Positions 7,054 to 15,843 of a DNA stretch of 19,891 nt are shown here, in pieces. The translations under genes were made by a program, and so were the position numbers. Position 1 is the first letter of the stretch, and every line of letters begins with the position of its first letter. The DNA is from an uncultured Helicobacter sp. (GTDB lineage Bacteria; Campylobacterota; Campylobacteria; Campylobacterales; Helicobacteraceae). The stretch lies in the NCBI GenBank assembly GCA_944325775.1, contig CALVBL010000026.1, positions 1 through 19,891 of the forward strand, given 5' to 3'. The notes below the pieces were generated by a model that was not told where the DNA came from, did no database searches, and worked only from the letters and a program-made list of their open reading frames with translations.

Positions 7054-8286
7054 ATGCGCAGAACTCTTTGGCTTGTGGTGCTTATATCTGCCTGTATGTG
7101 GGCGGATATACAAAAAGACATCACACTAAATAATCAAAAAATAGCCCAAAACCAACAAGCCAAAGCGCAAGTAAGTCAAAAAATCTCTGAAATAGGTAGT
7201 GCGATCAATGCTAAAAACCAAGAAATTATCAAGCTAGATTCACAGATTGAGAACCTCCAAAAAGATATAAGCCAAAATAAAGACAAATATTCCACCCAAG
7301 AAAAATCCCTACAAGAAAACAAAAAACGCCAAGAAGAGCTACGCCAAAAGCGTGATATGATCGAAGAAGAGATTGTGAGCTTGCTAAGTCAGAGTATGGC
7401 GTTTTATGCACTAAGTGGCGAGGTGGATAGCAAAGAAGATGTGCTTTCACGAGAGATCTATACAATCCTCATCAATCTTGCAAAGCAACGCATAAAATCC
7501 CTCAATCAAACGCGTGATACGCTCGCTAGCGAAATCATAAATGTCTCAAAAAACATCACCCAAATTCAAAACTCCATACAGGAGCAAACCAAAAAACGCG
7601 ATACGCTTGAGGGCATAAAAGCCAAGCAAGAGCAGATCATCGCCTCTATGCAAGAGGATCTCAAAGTCTATAACCAAAAACTCCAAGATATAAACACAGA
7701 GCGTAAAAATCTAGATTCTATCCTTGCTAATCTCAAAATCACCCAAGAACAAAATCACAAAAAAATCCAAGAGAAGATTCAAAAAGAAGAGCAAGCCCAA
7801 GCCAGCACCCCCAAACCAAAGCGCACTATCCAAGCAAGCAAAGATATCAAAATCGCCTCAAGCGCGTATAAAGACATCTCCACAGCCTCCTATCGCGGTA
7901 GCAAAACAATCCCACCACTCGCGCCAAACACCTTCCGTATCGAGCAAAAATTCGGTCCGACTTTTGATCCTGTGTATAAGATGAAGTTTTTTTATGAAAA
8001 TATCATTCTTGTGCCAAAAAATCGCAACGCCGATGTCAAAAATGTGCTTGATGGCAAGGTGGTATTTGCCAAAGAAAATCCAGTGATAAAAAAGGTTGTG
8101 ATCATTGAGCATAAAGATTCGCTCTATACTGTGTATGCATATATGGACAGAATCTCTGATACTATCAAGCCCGGTGTGTTTGTCAAAAAGGGCTATACCA
8201 TCGGCAAAGTCAATGAAAAGCTAAGCTTTGAAGTAACACAAAAAGACAAACACATCGATCCCTTGCAACTCATCAAAATACAATGA
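7054..8286 (+). CDS. EnvC-like murein hydrolase activator, degenerate LytM/M23 domain
   Basis: This is a predicted periplasmic activator of cell-wall amidase. An N-terminal signal peptide (cleavage likely after MWA, residue 17) precedes about 220 residues of Gln/Lys/Glu-rich coiled coil in two blocks (about 20-130 and 140-245). A linker follows, then a C-terminal LytM fold (about 295-405). Active M23 peptidases need HxGxD and HxH zinc ligands. Here the first is replaced by FYENIIL, the YAH segment reads YAYMD, and the last HLHFE reads KLSFEV. All canonical zinc histidines therefore appear lost, as in E. coli EnvC, which activates amidases without being an enzyme. Direct adjacency to ftsEX (six-base gap) supports this. 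Often annotated simply as peptidase M23; I think a catalytic role is unlikely. Confidence 0.88.
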   Translation: MRRTLWLVVLISACMWADIQKDITLNNQKIAQNQQAKAQVSQKISEIGSAINAKNQEIIKLDSQIENLQKDISQNKDKYSTQEKSLQENKKRQEELRQKRDMIEEEIVSLLSQSMAFYALSGEVDSKEDVLSREIYTILINLAKQRIKSLNQTRDTLASEIINVSKNITQIQNSIQEQTKKRDTLEGIKAKQEQIIASMQEDLKVYNQKLQDINTERKNLDSILANLKITQEQNHKKIQEKIQKEEQAQASTPKPKRTIQASKDIKIASSAYKDISTASYRGSKTIPPLAPNTFRIEQKFGPTFDPVYKMKFFYENIILVPKNRNADVKNVLDGKVVFAKENPVIKKVVIIEHKDSLYTVYAYMDRISDTIKPGVFVKKGYTIGKVNEKLSFEVTQKDKHIDPLQLIKIQ

Positions 8287-8313
8287 TTTAATAAAAATTT
8301 TTTTCGCCGATAT
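8287..8313 (+). promoter_or_regulatory. sigma-28 (FliA)-type promoter for flaG-fliD-fliS-fliT-like
   Basis: The -10 box GCCGATAT (8306-8313) closely matches the flagellar sigma-28 consensus GCCGATAA. An AT-rich -35 region (TTTAATAAAA, 8287-8296) lies at roughly the right distance but matches the TAAA box only loosely. It sits in the only real gap between the EnvC-like gene and flaG. FliA control of late flagellar genes including fliD operons is established in related bacteria; its use here is inference. Confidence 0.6.
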
Positions 8314-8352
8314 GTTCTTCCGTATTTCTAAAGTTTCAAGGAGGAAACTACT

Positions 8353-8736
8353 ATGAATATGGCAGTCAATGATCTAAAAGTCGCACAAAACCAGCTTGTG
8401 GATATGGTCAAAGCTATGCCCAGTAGCACTAGCACGCAAAAATCCGGAAGCGTGCAGGATCTTATCCAAGATTCTATCAACAAAGAGCAAGCCAAAAAGA
8501 GTAAAGAGCATCTCAAAGAGGAGCTTGTAGAACTAAGCAAAAAACTTAATGACGAGATGAAGCGAGTGGGCACGAGTATAAATTTCGCATATAACGATGA
8601 TATCCCCGGCTTGACAGTTACGGTCAAAGAATACGGCGGGGATAAAGTCATACGCGAGATTCCTAGCAAGGAAGCAATCGAGCTTATGAAGCGTATGCGT
8701 GAAGTTGTGGGTATTATTTTTAACCAACAAGGCTAA
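8353..8736 (+). CDS. flaG: FlaG family flagellar protein
   Basis: FlaG is a small protein affecting filament length or assembly, nearly always encoded before fliD in this group. The 127 residues start with a variable polar region, then a helical segment rich in Lys and Glu (about 40-75). The family core follows: INFAYNDDIPGLTVTVKEY and DKVIREIPSKEAIELMKRM. The ribosome binding site AAGGAGGAA (8338-8346) is the strongest in the window, consistent with a highly expressed first gene of an operon. It is followed three bases later by fliD. The exact role of FlaG is poorly defined in any species. Confidence 0.92.
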   Translation: MNMAVNDLKVAQNQLVDMVKAMPSSTSTQKSGSVQDLIQDSINKEQAKKSKEHLKEELVELSKKLNDEMKRVGTSINFAYNDDIPGLTVTVKEYGGDKVIREIPSKEAIELMKRMREVVGIIFNQQG

Positions 8737-8739
8737 GCA

Positions 8740-10791
8740 ATGGCTTTAGGCAAACTAAGCTCCCTAGGCATCGGTAGCAATGTCCTTAATTACGACACTA
8801 TTGAGAAGTTGCGCAAAGCCGATGAAGGCACACAAGTCGCACCTATTGATAAAAAAATCGAGCAAAATGTAGAGAAGCAAACACAGCTTGTGGATCTAAT
8901 GAGTGGGGTGCGCGAGATGAAATCCCACACCAACAAGCTTGGAGACTACTCTACCTATCTAGGACGCTCTCATAATATCATAGGCGATGCGATCAAAGCC
9001 ACTATAGGCGATGGTGTGCCTATCCAAGATATTAAGATAGATGTGGATTCGCTAGCCCAGAGTGATATTAACGAAGTGGGGACGAAGTTTGCAGAACGAG
9101 ATTCTGTCTTTAGCCAAAAAGACGCGACCTTGCGCTTTTTCACTAAAGGCAAGTTCTATGAGATTGAGATACAAGCGGGTATGACACTCGAAGAAGTCGC
9201 GCAGCTCATCACGGATAAGACAAATACCGAAGTGATTGGCACGATTATGAAAACCGGTGGCTCAAACCCCTATCAGCTGATGATAAACTCCAAAGAGACG
9301 GGTGAGAACAATAGAATCTATTTTGGCGAGACACTCAGTGGCGAAACTCTAAAATCCGGGAGACTAGAGCTTAAAAATGATGATTTCACCATCACACTCA
9401 CAGACAAAAAGGGTGCGAGCAAAACACTCAATATCGAGCTACAAACCTCCACAGAATCTAAATCCAACGATAATGCTCAAGCCCTCAAAGAAGCCATCAT
9501 CAACGCGATCTCTGCAGATTCTGACTTGCAAGAATTGCTTGATAATGGCGAGATCAATGTCGGGATTGGCGAGAGCGGCGATAATATCGTGCTTAATGAC
9601 AAAAGAGGCTATAGCGTGCAAGTGGGTGGCAAACAAACAGCTCAAATGGGCTTTAGGATCACAAACAGCACAGACAATCGTGAATCTAATGATCTCATCA
9701 CCACCCAAAAAGTCCAAGCCGGCAAGATAGAGGGCACCATCACTATCGGCACCGTGCCACTAGATCTCGCCACTCTCACGCACAAAAATAACTCCTCCTA
9801 CCAAAATGCCAAAGCCATTGCCGAGGCGATTGATAATATCGCGGGCTTGCACTCCCACGCAACAGATGATGGCAAAATAGTGATCAATTCTGATACTGGC
9901 GAGGTAGCCATCAGTGCTAACAACGATCCAAAAAGCAAAAAGGCTCTAGAGAGCTTAGGCAACCTCAAGCAAGGTGTGGCGATGGATTATGTCCGCACCC
10001 AAAACGAACTTTTTAAAATCAAAAATATCCAACAAGCCCAAGATTCTAGCTTTAGCTACAATGGCATACGAATGCATCGCCCCACAAACACCATCGATGA
10101 TGTAGCCACGGGGATCACTATCGATCTACTCTCCACCACAGAGCCGGGCAAGCCCGCTATCATAAACATCACCAATGATAGTGAATCTATCATCGAGAGC
10201 GTTACGAAGTTTGTAGAGAGCTACAATCAACTTAGTATGAAAGTCGATGAACTCACGCGATATGATGAAGACACGCGTATCGCTGGGGTGTTTAATGGCG
10301 AGAGCAATGTGCGTATGATCCGCCCAGCACTCAATAAGATTCTGACATTCCATATGGGACAAGGGATCGATAAGTATTCACTTGTCAAATATGGTATTAG
10401 CGTAAATGAAAAAGGTGTAATGAGCCTAGATACGAGCAAACTACGCACAGAAGTCAATAACGATCCAGAAGGCACGCGGGACTTTTTCTATGGCAAGACG
10501 ACGACTAGAGAGTTTCGCGAGGTGCATATCGATGGCGTTTTCAAAATGCTTGATAAAGAATTGGCAAATTTTGTCGATGGTAGTAATTCAAGATTGAAGC
10601 TGCTTGAAGAAAGTCTCACAAGGGAAGACAAGAGACTAAAAGAAGATAGAAAGCGAGCTGTCTCAATGCTTGATACGCGCTACGATCTGATGGCGCAGAG
10701 GTTTGCTGCCTATGATAGCCAGATCTCAAAGACCAACAATGCTTTTAATAGCGTGCAGATGATGATAGACCAATCTGTCGCTAAGAAATAA
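8740..10791 (+). CDS. fliD: FliD, flagellar filament cap protein (HAP2)
   Basis: FliD forms the cap at the filament tip that guides flagellin subunits into place, and is exported through the flagellar type III system. The N terminus (ALGKLSSLGIGSNVLNYDTI) and the Gln/Lys-rich helix after it match FliD. The long variable middle forms the exposed leg and head domains. The C terminus (about 600-683) returns to coiled coil with heptads, ending in SKTNNAFNSVQMMIDQ, as in other caps. At 683 residues it is very close to the H. pylori protein (685). AAGG (8728-8731) precedes the ATG by eight bases. It lies between flaG and fliS, the conserved order. Confidence 0.96.
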   Translation: MALGKLSSLGIGSNVLNYDTIEKLRKADEGTQVAPIDKKIEQNVEKQTQLVDLMSGVREMKSHTNKLGDYSTYLGRSHNIIGDAIKATIGDGVPIQDIKIDVDSLAQSDINEVGTKFAERDSVFSQKDATLRFFTKGKFYEIEIQAGMTLEEVAQLITDKTNTEVIGTIMKTGGSNPYQLMINSKETGENNRIYFGETLSGETLKSGRLELKNDDFTITLTDKKGASKTLNIELQTSTESKSNDNAQALKEAIINAISADSDLQELLDNGEINVGIGESGDNIVLNDKRGYSVQVGGKQTAQMGFRITNSTDNRESNDLITTQKVQAGKIEGTITIGTVPLDLATLTHKNNSSYQNAKAIAEAIDNIAGLHSHATDDGKIVINSDTGEVAISANNDPKSKKALESLGNLKQGVAMDYVRTQNELFKIKNIQQAQDSSFSYNGIRMHRPTNTIDDVATGITIDLLSTTEPGKPAIINITNDSESIIESVTKFVESYNQLSMKVDELTRYDEDTRIAGVFNGESNVRMIRPALNKILTFHMGQGIDKYSLVKYGISVNEKGVMSLDTSKLRTEVNNDPEGTRDFFYGKTTTREFREVHIDGVFKMLDKELANFVDGSNSRLKLLEESLTREDKRLKEDRKRAVSMLDTRYDLMAQRFAAYDSQISKTNNAFNSVQMMIDQSVAKK

Positions 10792-10800
10792 GGGGGATAT

Positions 10801-11184
10801 ATGAGAAGCACAAACGCCTACAATCTGTATCAGCAAAATTCTGTGATGGTGGAATCACCAGTCAAACTTGTAGAGATGCTCTATGAGGGGATTTTGCGGT
10901 TTTGCGCACAGACCAAACGCTATATGGAAGCCCAAGATATAGAGAAAAAGATCTATTATATCAACCGCACTACCGATATTTTCACAGAATTGCTCAATAC
11001 GCTTGATTACGAAAAGGGGGGAGATGTTGCTGTGTATCTCACCGGGCTTTATACCCACCAGATAAAGCTCCTAACCCAAGCCAATGTCACCAACGATACC
11101 ACAAAAGTCGATATTGTGATGAATGTGGCTAGAGGATTGCTTGAGGCATGGCGCGAAGTCAATGCCGATGAATTGATGCGCTGA
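10801..11184 (+). CDS. fliS: FliS, flagellin export chaperone
   Basis: FliS binds the C-terminal helices of flagellin in the cytoplasm and prevents early polymerisation before export. The 127-residue, mostly helical product begins with the family pattern NAYNLYQQNSVMVESPVKLVEMLYEGILRF in the first 40 residues (given here as the segment around residues 5-34). It continues with a helix pair ending in EAWREVNAD. Length and motifs are typical. The ribosome binding site AGGGGG (10791-10796) is placed well before the ATG. The stop shares one base with the following gene (TGATG), so the two are probably translationally coupled. Confidence 0.95.
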   Translation: MRSTNAYNLYQQNSVMVESPVKLVEMLYEGILRFCAQTKRYMEAQDIEKKIYYINRTTDIFTELLNTLDYEKGGDVAVYLTGLYTHQIKLLTQANVTNDTTKVDIVMNVARGLLEAWREVNADELMR

Positions 11185-11426
11185 TGCCACTTAACACACA
11201 GCAGTGGCTAGACGCGCTCAAAGTCGCCATTCTTAGCCAAGATGATCAAAAAGCCTATCTTCTCACGCAAGACCTCCCAGCAGATCTTGCCCAAAGCCCC
11301 TTAGAATCTAAGCTCCAAGCCAAGGAGCTCATCTCTCAAACCCTCAAACTTCTTACCTACAAAAAACAACTTGCCAAAACCTCAATGGATCAGATCAAAG
11401 CCGCCAAGGCATTTTTAGAAAGCTAG
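11184..11426 (+). CDS. Small helical protein after fliS, FliT-like chaperone candidate
   Basis: This 80-residue protein has no signal peptide or membrane helix and is predicted to be all alpha-helical and polar. It contains QQWLDALKVAILSQDDQKAY near the N terminus and a Lys/Ala-rich C-terminal helix. It occupies the position of HP0754 in H. pylori and of fliT in other flagellar operons, where the protein chaperones FliD. The one-base overlap with fliS argues that it is a real, coupled gene. Sequence alone does not prove FliT homology, since these chaperones are short and diverge fast. Its TAG stop forms part of the hairpin that may end the operon. Confidence 0.75.
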   Translation: MPLNTQQWLDALKVAILSQDDQKAYLLTQDLPADLAQSPLESKLQAKELISQTLKLLTYKKQLAKTSMDQIKAAKAFLES

Positions 11427-11445
11427 ATTCTGTAATGAGAATCTA
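11424..11445 (+). terminator. Possible terminator hairpin of the flaG-fliD-fliS operon
   Basis: An eight-base-pair perfect stem TAGATTCT/AGAATCTA (11424-11431 and 11438-11445) with six-base loop GTAATG is followed by TTTTG. The upstream gene's TAG stop is the first three bases of the stem. The stem is AT-rich, so termination may be weak. Both arms are copies of the repeated AGATTCT heptamer. Confidence 0.4.
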
Positions 11446-11502
11446 TTTTGATTTGTCAAAAATACATTAGCCAAAGTCGCGTTCATGAAGCGGCGACACC
11501 AA

Positions 11503-11518
11503 AAGATTCTAGAATCTT
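11503..11518. repeat. Perfect 16-bp palindrome made of two AGATTCT copies
   Basis: AAGATTCTAGAATCTT reads the same on both strands, formed by an inverted pair of the overrepresented heptamer; another copy follows at about 11525-11531. It lies between convergent gene ends together with other small inverted repeats: GTCGC/GCGAC at 11476-11497 and AAGTTTGT/ACAAGCTT at 11583-11601. No gene or RNA family is recognised in 11427-11619. Confidence 0.7.
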
Positions 11519-11619
11519 GCTCTAGATTCTATATGATCACATAAATAGAGAAGTGAGGGGCTTTGTCTTGAAGCCAGATACCAAGTTTGTGAAACAAGCT
11601 TATACTACAATAATGGCAT

Positions 11620-11991
11620 TTATTCTAGATTATCCAGCACACGGAATCTAAAGTCAATATCCTCAAGCTCACGGCGCAACTTTTTGTTTTCCTCATAGAG
11701 GATCTCTCTACTTGTCTGTAGGCTCAAAACCTCCTTGCTCGTGGCATAGATGGTGTTTGTGAGATAGATTTTAGGGAAACACAATCCCAAAATCACAAAA
11801 AACATCCCAAACCCATACAGCAAATATCTAACACTTACAACATTCTCTTCCTGCAAGCCCTGCACAAGCCTTTCTCGCTCCTGTGAGCTTTGGTGCGTAT
11901 TATGCAGTGGCACATTAGAATCCTCTAAGCCATCATACACATCGTCTCTATCGTATTCAAAAGCCTCATAAAACCCGCTAGATTCACTCAT
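11620..11991 (-). CDS. Single-pass membrane protein after rsmH, FtsL-like candidate
   Basis: The 123-residue product has an acidic N-terminal cytoplasmic tail (1-52), one membrane helix (about 56-76) and a short periplasmic coiled coil (about 84-112, SKEVLSLQTSREILYEENKK region). That is the architecture of FtsL, a divisome protein that pairs with FtsB and controls FtsWI. FtsL is encoded directly after rsmH (mraW) in most division clusters, and this gene sits exactly there. Primary sequence is not conserved enough in FtsL for me to be certain. I prefer ATG 11991 over the GTG at 11994, because GGGGG at the end of rsmH then has about six bases of spacing. It lies four bases after the rsmH stop. 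Confidence 0.7.
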   Translation of the reverse strand: MSESSGFYEAFEYDRDDVYDGLEDSNVPLHNTHQSSQERERLVQGLQEENVVSVRYLLYGFGMFFVILGLCFPKIYLTNTIYATSKEVLSLQTSREILYEENKKLRRELEDIDFRFRVLDNLE

Positions 11992-11994
11992 CAC

Positions 11995-12936
11995 TCACCC
12001 CCTAAACGCAAAAACACGCAACTTTGCACTTCTTGCGCGATTGTTTGTGGCACTCTCTTGCGCGCTTGGAAGTATGGGCTTTTTATAGAGTATCTCGCCA
12101 AGCGCACTATCCCCACCACACACACATTTCATCACATTTGGCGGGCACACACACGCCCTGCTCCATTGCCTAAAGGTATTTTTGACAATCCGATCTTCCA
12201 GCGAATGGAAGCTAATAATCCCCACTCGCGCACCATGCAAAAATCCATTGTTAAACCCACCTTGTAGTGAATCTAGCAGTCTCTCTAGCTGTCCTAGCTC
12301 GTCATTGACCTCGATCCTAATCGCCTGAAAAGCTTGTGTAGCCGGGTGAATTCCTTTGGTGCGCGCAAGAGTATTTGCGCACAGCTCACTAAACTCCCTA
12401 GCACTCTTAAAATGCTCCCTCTCGCGCCGCTGCACGATAACACGCGCGAGTTTTTTAGATTCTCTAATCTCGCCATATTGGCTAAACACACGCTCTAGCT
12501 GCGTGGGATTGTAGGTATTGAGCACTTCCTTAGCACTTAAAGCTAGCGCACTATCCATACGCATATCAAGCCTATGCGAGCTAAAGCCAAAGCCGCGCTC
12601 TACTGAATCTAACTGCATGGAGCTCACACCTATATCAGCTAGCACCGCGCAAATGCACGTCTTATGCTCATCAGCTAGCTGCTCCCACACACTCCCAAAG
12701 TCGCTTTTGACAAACTCCACGCGCCCTTTATACGCACTCAAACGCTCCCTAGCAAGCTCCAAAGCCTGCGTATCCCTATCTACACCGATGACCCTGCTAT
12801 GTGGATATGCCTCAAGGAGTGCCAGCGTATGCCCGCCAAAGCCAAGCGTGGCATCAAGGATCACAGGATCTGATATGTGCGCTAGGTGCAAAAACGCCTC
12901 TAACACCTCATCTTTTAACACAGAGATATGTTTCAA
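11995..12936 (-). CDS. rsmH: RsmH, 16S rRNA m4C1402 methyltransferase (MraW)
   Basis: RsmH N4-methylates C1402 of 16S rRNA near the P site using SAM. Motifs are clear: HISVLKDEVL at the N terminus, SAM-binding DATLGFGGHTL, VIGVDRDTQAL, the catalytic-region ADIGVSSMQLDS, GFGFS.RLDMRMD, and GIISFHSLEDRIVK. The Cys-rich CVCPPN...CVCGG segment is typical of the family. I choose TTG 12936 as start. GAGGGG is five bases upstream, the protein then begins with the usual KHISVL, and it overlaps the dld TGA as TTGA. An in-frame TTG at 12951 would add five residues. It is likely co-translated after dld and before the FtsL-like gene. Confidence 0.95.
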   Translation of the reverse strand: MKHISVLKDEVLEAFLHLAHISDPVILDATLGFGGHTLALLEAYPHSRVIGVDRDTQALELARERLSAYKGRVEFVKSDFGSVWEQLADEHKTCICAVLADIGVSSMQLDSVERGFGFSSHRLDMRMDSALALSAKEVLNTYNPTQLERVFSQYGEIRESKKLARVIVQRREREHFKSAREFSELCANTLARTKGIHPATQAFQAIRIEVNDELGQLERLLDSLQGGFNNGFLHGARVGIISFHSLEDRIVKNTFRQWSRACVCPPNVMKCVCGGDSALGEILYKKPILPSAQESATNNRARSAKLRVFAFRG

Positions 12937-15818
12937 CGCGTCCCCTCGCAAGACACCTCATCGAGCAGATAGATGATATGCTGCCACGCGCGATTGGTGC
13001 TATCACTTAGCCCGATTTCGCAAGTACTAGAAGTGGCATACATGCGTTTGATGCCTTTACCCATGGTATTAGAATCTTGTGTGGCGAAATGCTCCTGCAA
13101 GCCATGCAGTGCCGAAACATTAAGCTCTGGCGTGCTAAAGCCCTTATTCCCCGCAAAACCACAGCAATAAGTCTGTGAATGCGTGAGGACCTCGCCACTT
13201 GTGCAACGCGCAGCGATCTCATAGATACTATCCGCCCACGCGTATCTTTTGCACGAACACACTGCATACACCCCTACAGATTCACTAATAGGCGTGATGT
13301 GCAAACGTGGCAGGATCTCATCACGCACATACATGCTCATATCATAGATTCTAAGTGCTTCAAATCCCTGCAGAGATTTAAGCTGCTCCACCAGCTCACC
13401 ACTACACGCGCTATGATCGCACACAATGGGGATTTTGCCGTTTTCTGATGTTTTGAGTAGCTCTTGTAACGTGTGATTGAGTGGATTGAGACTAGGATCT
13501 TTGGTTGTGAAATCCTTAAATGCCTTGCCGCAGCACATTTTATCGATATTACTAGGATACACCACACTAATCCCTGCCTTGCTACAGAGGCTCTCAAACA
13601 CCGCTTGTATCGGGCGTTTATCTGCTGCTTGCCTTGGAGGTGCAAACACACGATTAAGACAGCTTGTGAGATAGAGAACAGAATTACTAGAATCTAAGAC
13701 TTTAGATTCTAACGCATAGGTGTTTTTGGTGGGCATATATTTGGGCACTATAGGTATGCGCAAGAGTGTATTTAACGAAGTGCTAAATCTTTTTAGCACA
13801 TTGCTCCCTAGCAGCGATGCGCCGATATTTGCAGCACTCACACCCAGCTTTGCGATCGCTACTGCCTTATCCATATTGCGCGCTATCACACCCGCAATCG
13901 CGCTCGCACCCTTGGAGGCATTGGCATTTTTAGCATATATAGCGATCTTAGCCGTGTCGATCTCAAGCGGACAGATCGTGGCGCACATCGAGCAAGTCGC
14001 ACAAGTCGCCACACCATAATACGCATAATCCCTGCGCAAGCTCTCTAGCTCCTCACTCTCTTGCGCACTTTTGTGTGCTAAGCTCTCTAGACGTTTTATC
14101 TCCCTATGCACCGCGATCCTCTGACGCGGAGTGAGTGTGATATTTTTGCTCGGACACACCTTTTCGCAAAACCCACATTCCATGCAAGATTCTATATACT
14201 CCTCGATACTATGCGCAGGCTTAAGGTTTTTGATATGAATCTCCTTGTCTTCACAGATGATCACATCGGGGTTAAAGAGATTGCGCTCATCAAAAATATT
14301 CTTGATACGCTTATTAAGCGCGTATGCCTTTGCTCCCCATTCCTGCTCGACGAAGGGTGCCATCATTCTACCCGTGCCATGCTCGGCTTTGGTGCTGCCT
14401 TTTAGCGCGATGACTAGCTCGACCATCTTATCCATAAACTTCGCGAAATTCTCACGCTCTTTTACATCGCCAAGCAGCGGCGTGATGATAAAATGCACAT
14501 TACCACTAAGCGCATGCCCAAATATAATCCCCTCAAACTCATATTCTCTAAACAACCGCTCAATCCCCTCGATCCCCTTAGCAAAGTTTGGAATCTCAAA
14601 GCAAATATCCTCTGTAATTACCGTGCTACCACGCCTTTTGGTCCCAGCGGATATGGGTAGGAGTCCCTTTCGGATTTTCCACCATTTGGCTTGTATCGCC
14701 TCATCGAAGCTAAAATCTATCCCAAAGAGTGTTGGCACACTCTCTAGTTCTGTGCGCACCGCCTCTAGGTGTGAATCTAACTCCTGCTTGCTATCAGATT
14801 CTAACTGGATTAAGATACAACAATTTCCCTCTTTGATCTTGCCTAACTCTTGGGGCATTCCCTCCATACCACGCACCGCCCTCAAGCACGCATAGTCCAT
14901 AATCTCTGCCGCGCTTACCTTATCGTCATTGCGCGAGAGGATCTCTATCGCCCTCGCTGCAAGCGAGAGATTTTCATAAAATAGCAGTGCGCACGCTTTG
15001 ATCGCGTAATCTTTGACCGGTGTGTATTCCACCCGCGAGACAAACCCTAGCGTGCCCTCCGCACCGATAAAGATGTGATTTAAAATATCCTTAATATCCG
15101 CAAAATCACTCAAAGCATTGAGCGCGTAGCCTGTGGTGTTTTTGATCGCGAATTTGCGCTCTATTTCTTTGTGCAATGCCACATCACTAAGAATCTCCTC
15201 ACGCAAGGATAAGATCTCCTCCACCATTTGAGTATGTGTGCGCACAAACTCCTGCACATTTGCCTCATCTGAAGTATCCAGCACATACCCATCGTGCAAA
15301 ATCACGCGAACAGACTTGATAGTCTGATAGCTATTTTGCTTCACACCACAGCACATTCCGCTTGAGTTGTTCGAAAAAATCCCGCCGATACTTGCGTTAT
15401 TAATCGTGGCAGGATCGGGACCGATTTTTTTGCCAAAGGGTTTAAGCGCGTTGTTTGCTTCCACGCCGATCACCCCACAATCACACCAGATAGAATCCGC
15501 GCTCGCTCTGATATTTTGCCACCTATGCATACACACCACCAGCACACTATCTCCGCACGCCTGCCCGCTTAGACTCGTGCCAGAGCCACGAAATGTGAGT
15601 GGGATATTGTAGGTTTTGCTAAGCCTGATGATACGCACCACCTCTTCTTCACTGATGGGCTTTAGCACAAGCTTGGGAATGTAGCGATAGCACGATGCGT
15701 CAATCCCATACGCAAAGCGCATAATATAGCTGTCATAGATTCTATACCGGCGCGCCCTGCGATCCTCATCAAACAAAAATTCCCTGCACGCTAGCGCAAA
15801 ACTCTCATAATCTCGCAT
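12933..15818 (-). CDS. Dld-type FAD/Fe-S D-lactate (2-hydroxyacid) dehydrogenase
   Basis: This membrane-associated respiratory enzyme should oxidise D-lactate or a related 2-hydroxyacid and pass electrons to quinone. In 961 residues it fuses a GlcD-like flavoprotein to a GlcF-like iron-sulfur part. The FAD-binding PCMH domain has FRGSGTSLSGQACGDS (about 77-92) and the FAD-oxidase C-terminal domain follows. Two ferredoxin-type 4Fe-4S motifs are CMECGFCEKVCP (about 544) and CATCSMCATICP (about 602). Cys-rich CCG-type segments follow: CCGKAF (about 763), CDHSACSG (about 802), CSCKRYA (about 851) and YCCGFAGNKG (about 886). This matches H. pylori HP1222 in type. I start at ATG 15818, with AAGGAG five bases upstream; GTG 15824 would abut it. 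Substrate could also be glycolate. Confidence 0.92.
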   Translation of the reverse strand: MRDYESFALACREFLFDEDRRARRYRIYDSYIMRFAYGIDASCYRYIPKLVLKPISEEEVVRIIRLSKTYNIPLTFRGSGTSLSGQACGDSVLVVCMHRWQNIRASADSIWCDCGVIGVEANNALKPFGKKIGPDPATINNASIGGIFSNNSSGMCCGVKQNSYQTIKSVRVILHDGYVLDTSDEANVQEFVRTHTQMVEEILSLREEILSDVALHKEIERKFAIKNTTGYALNALSDFADIKDILNHIFIGAEGTLGFVSRVEYTPVKDYAIKACALLFYENLSLAARAIEILSRNDDKVSAAEIMDYACLRAVRGMEGMPQELGKIKEGNCCILIQLESDSKQELDSHLEAVRTELESVPTLFGIDFSFDEAIQAKWWKIRKGLLPISAGTKRRGSTVITEDICFEIPNFAKGIEGIERLFREYEFEGIIFGHALSGNVHFIITPLLGDVKERENFAKFMDKMVELVIALKGSTKAEHGTGRMMAPFVEQEWGAKAYALNKRIKNIFDERNLFNPDVIICEDKEIHIKNLKPAHSIEEYIESCMECGFCEKVCPSKNITLTPRQRIAVHREIKRLESLAHKSAQESEELESLRRDYAYYGVATCATCSMCATICPLEIDTAKIAIYAKNANASKGASAIAGVIARNMDKAVAIAKLGVSAANIGASLLGSNVLKRFSTSLNTLLRIPIVPKYMPTKNTYALESKVLDSSNSVLYLTSCLNRVFAPPRQAADKRPIQAVFESLCSKAGISVVYPSNIDKMCCGKAFKDFTTKDPSLNPLNHTLQELLKTSENGKIPIVCDHSACSGELVEQLKSLQGFEALRIYDMSMYVRDEILPRLHITPISESVGVYAVCSCKRYAWADSIYEIAARCTSGEVLTHSQTYCCGFAGNKGFSTPELNVSALHGLQEHFATQDSNTMGKGIKRMYATSSTCEIGLSDSTNRAWQHIIYLLDEVSCEGTR

Positions 15819-15843
15819 ATTCACTCCTTATGTTGTGGGCTTA

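Noticed and set aside
11503..11531. Possible CRISPR-like or direct-repeat array of AGATTCT
   Set aside because: The copies are too short, irregularly spaced and on both strands, with no spacers or cas genes. They are better treated as a dispersed motif.
12518..12976. 152-codon plus-strand open frame opposite rsmH
   Set aside because: It is antisense to conserved rsmH motifs, has no ribosome binding site and has shadow-like composition.
14245..14895. 216-codon plus-strand open frame opposite dld
   Set aside because: It lies wholly inside dld, whose FAD and Fe-S motifs are unambiguous. The product is Ser-rich with no family signature, as expected of an antisense shadow.
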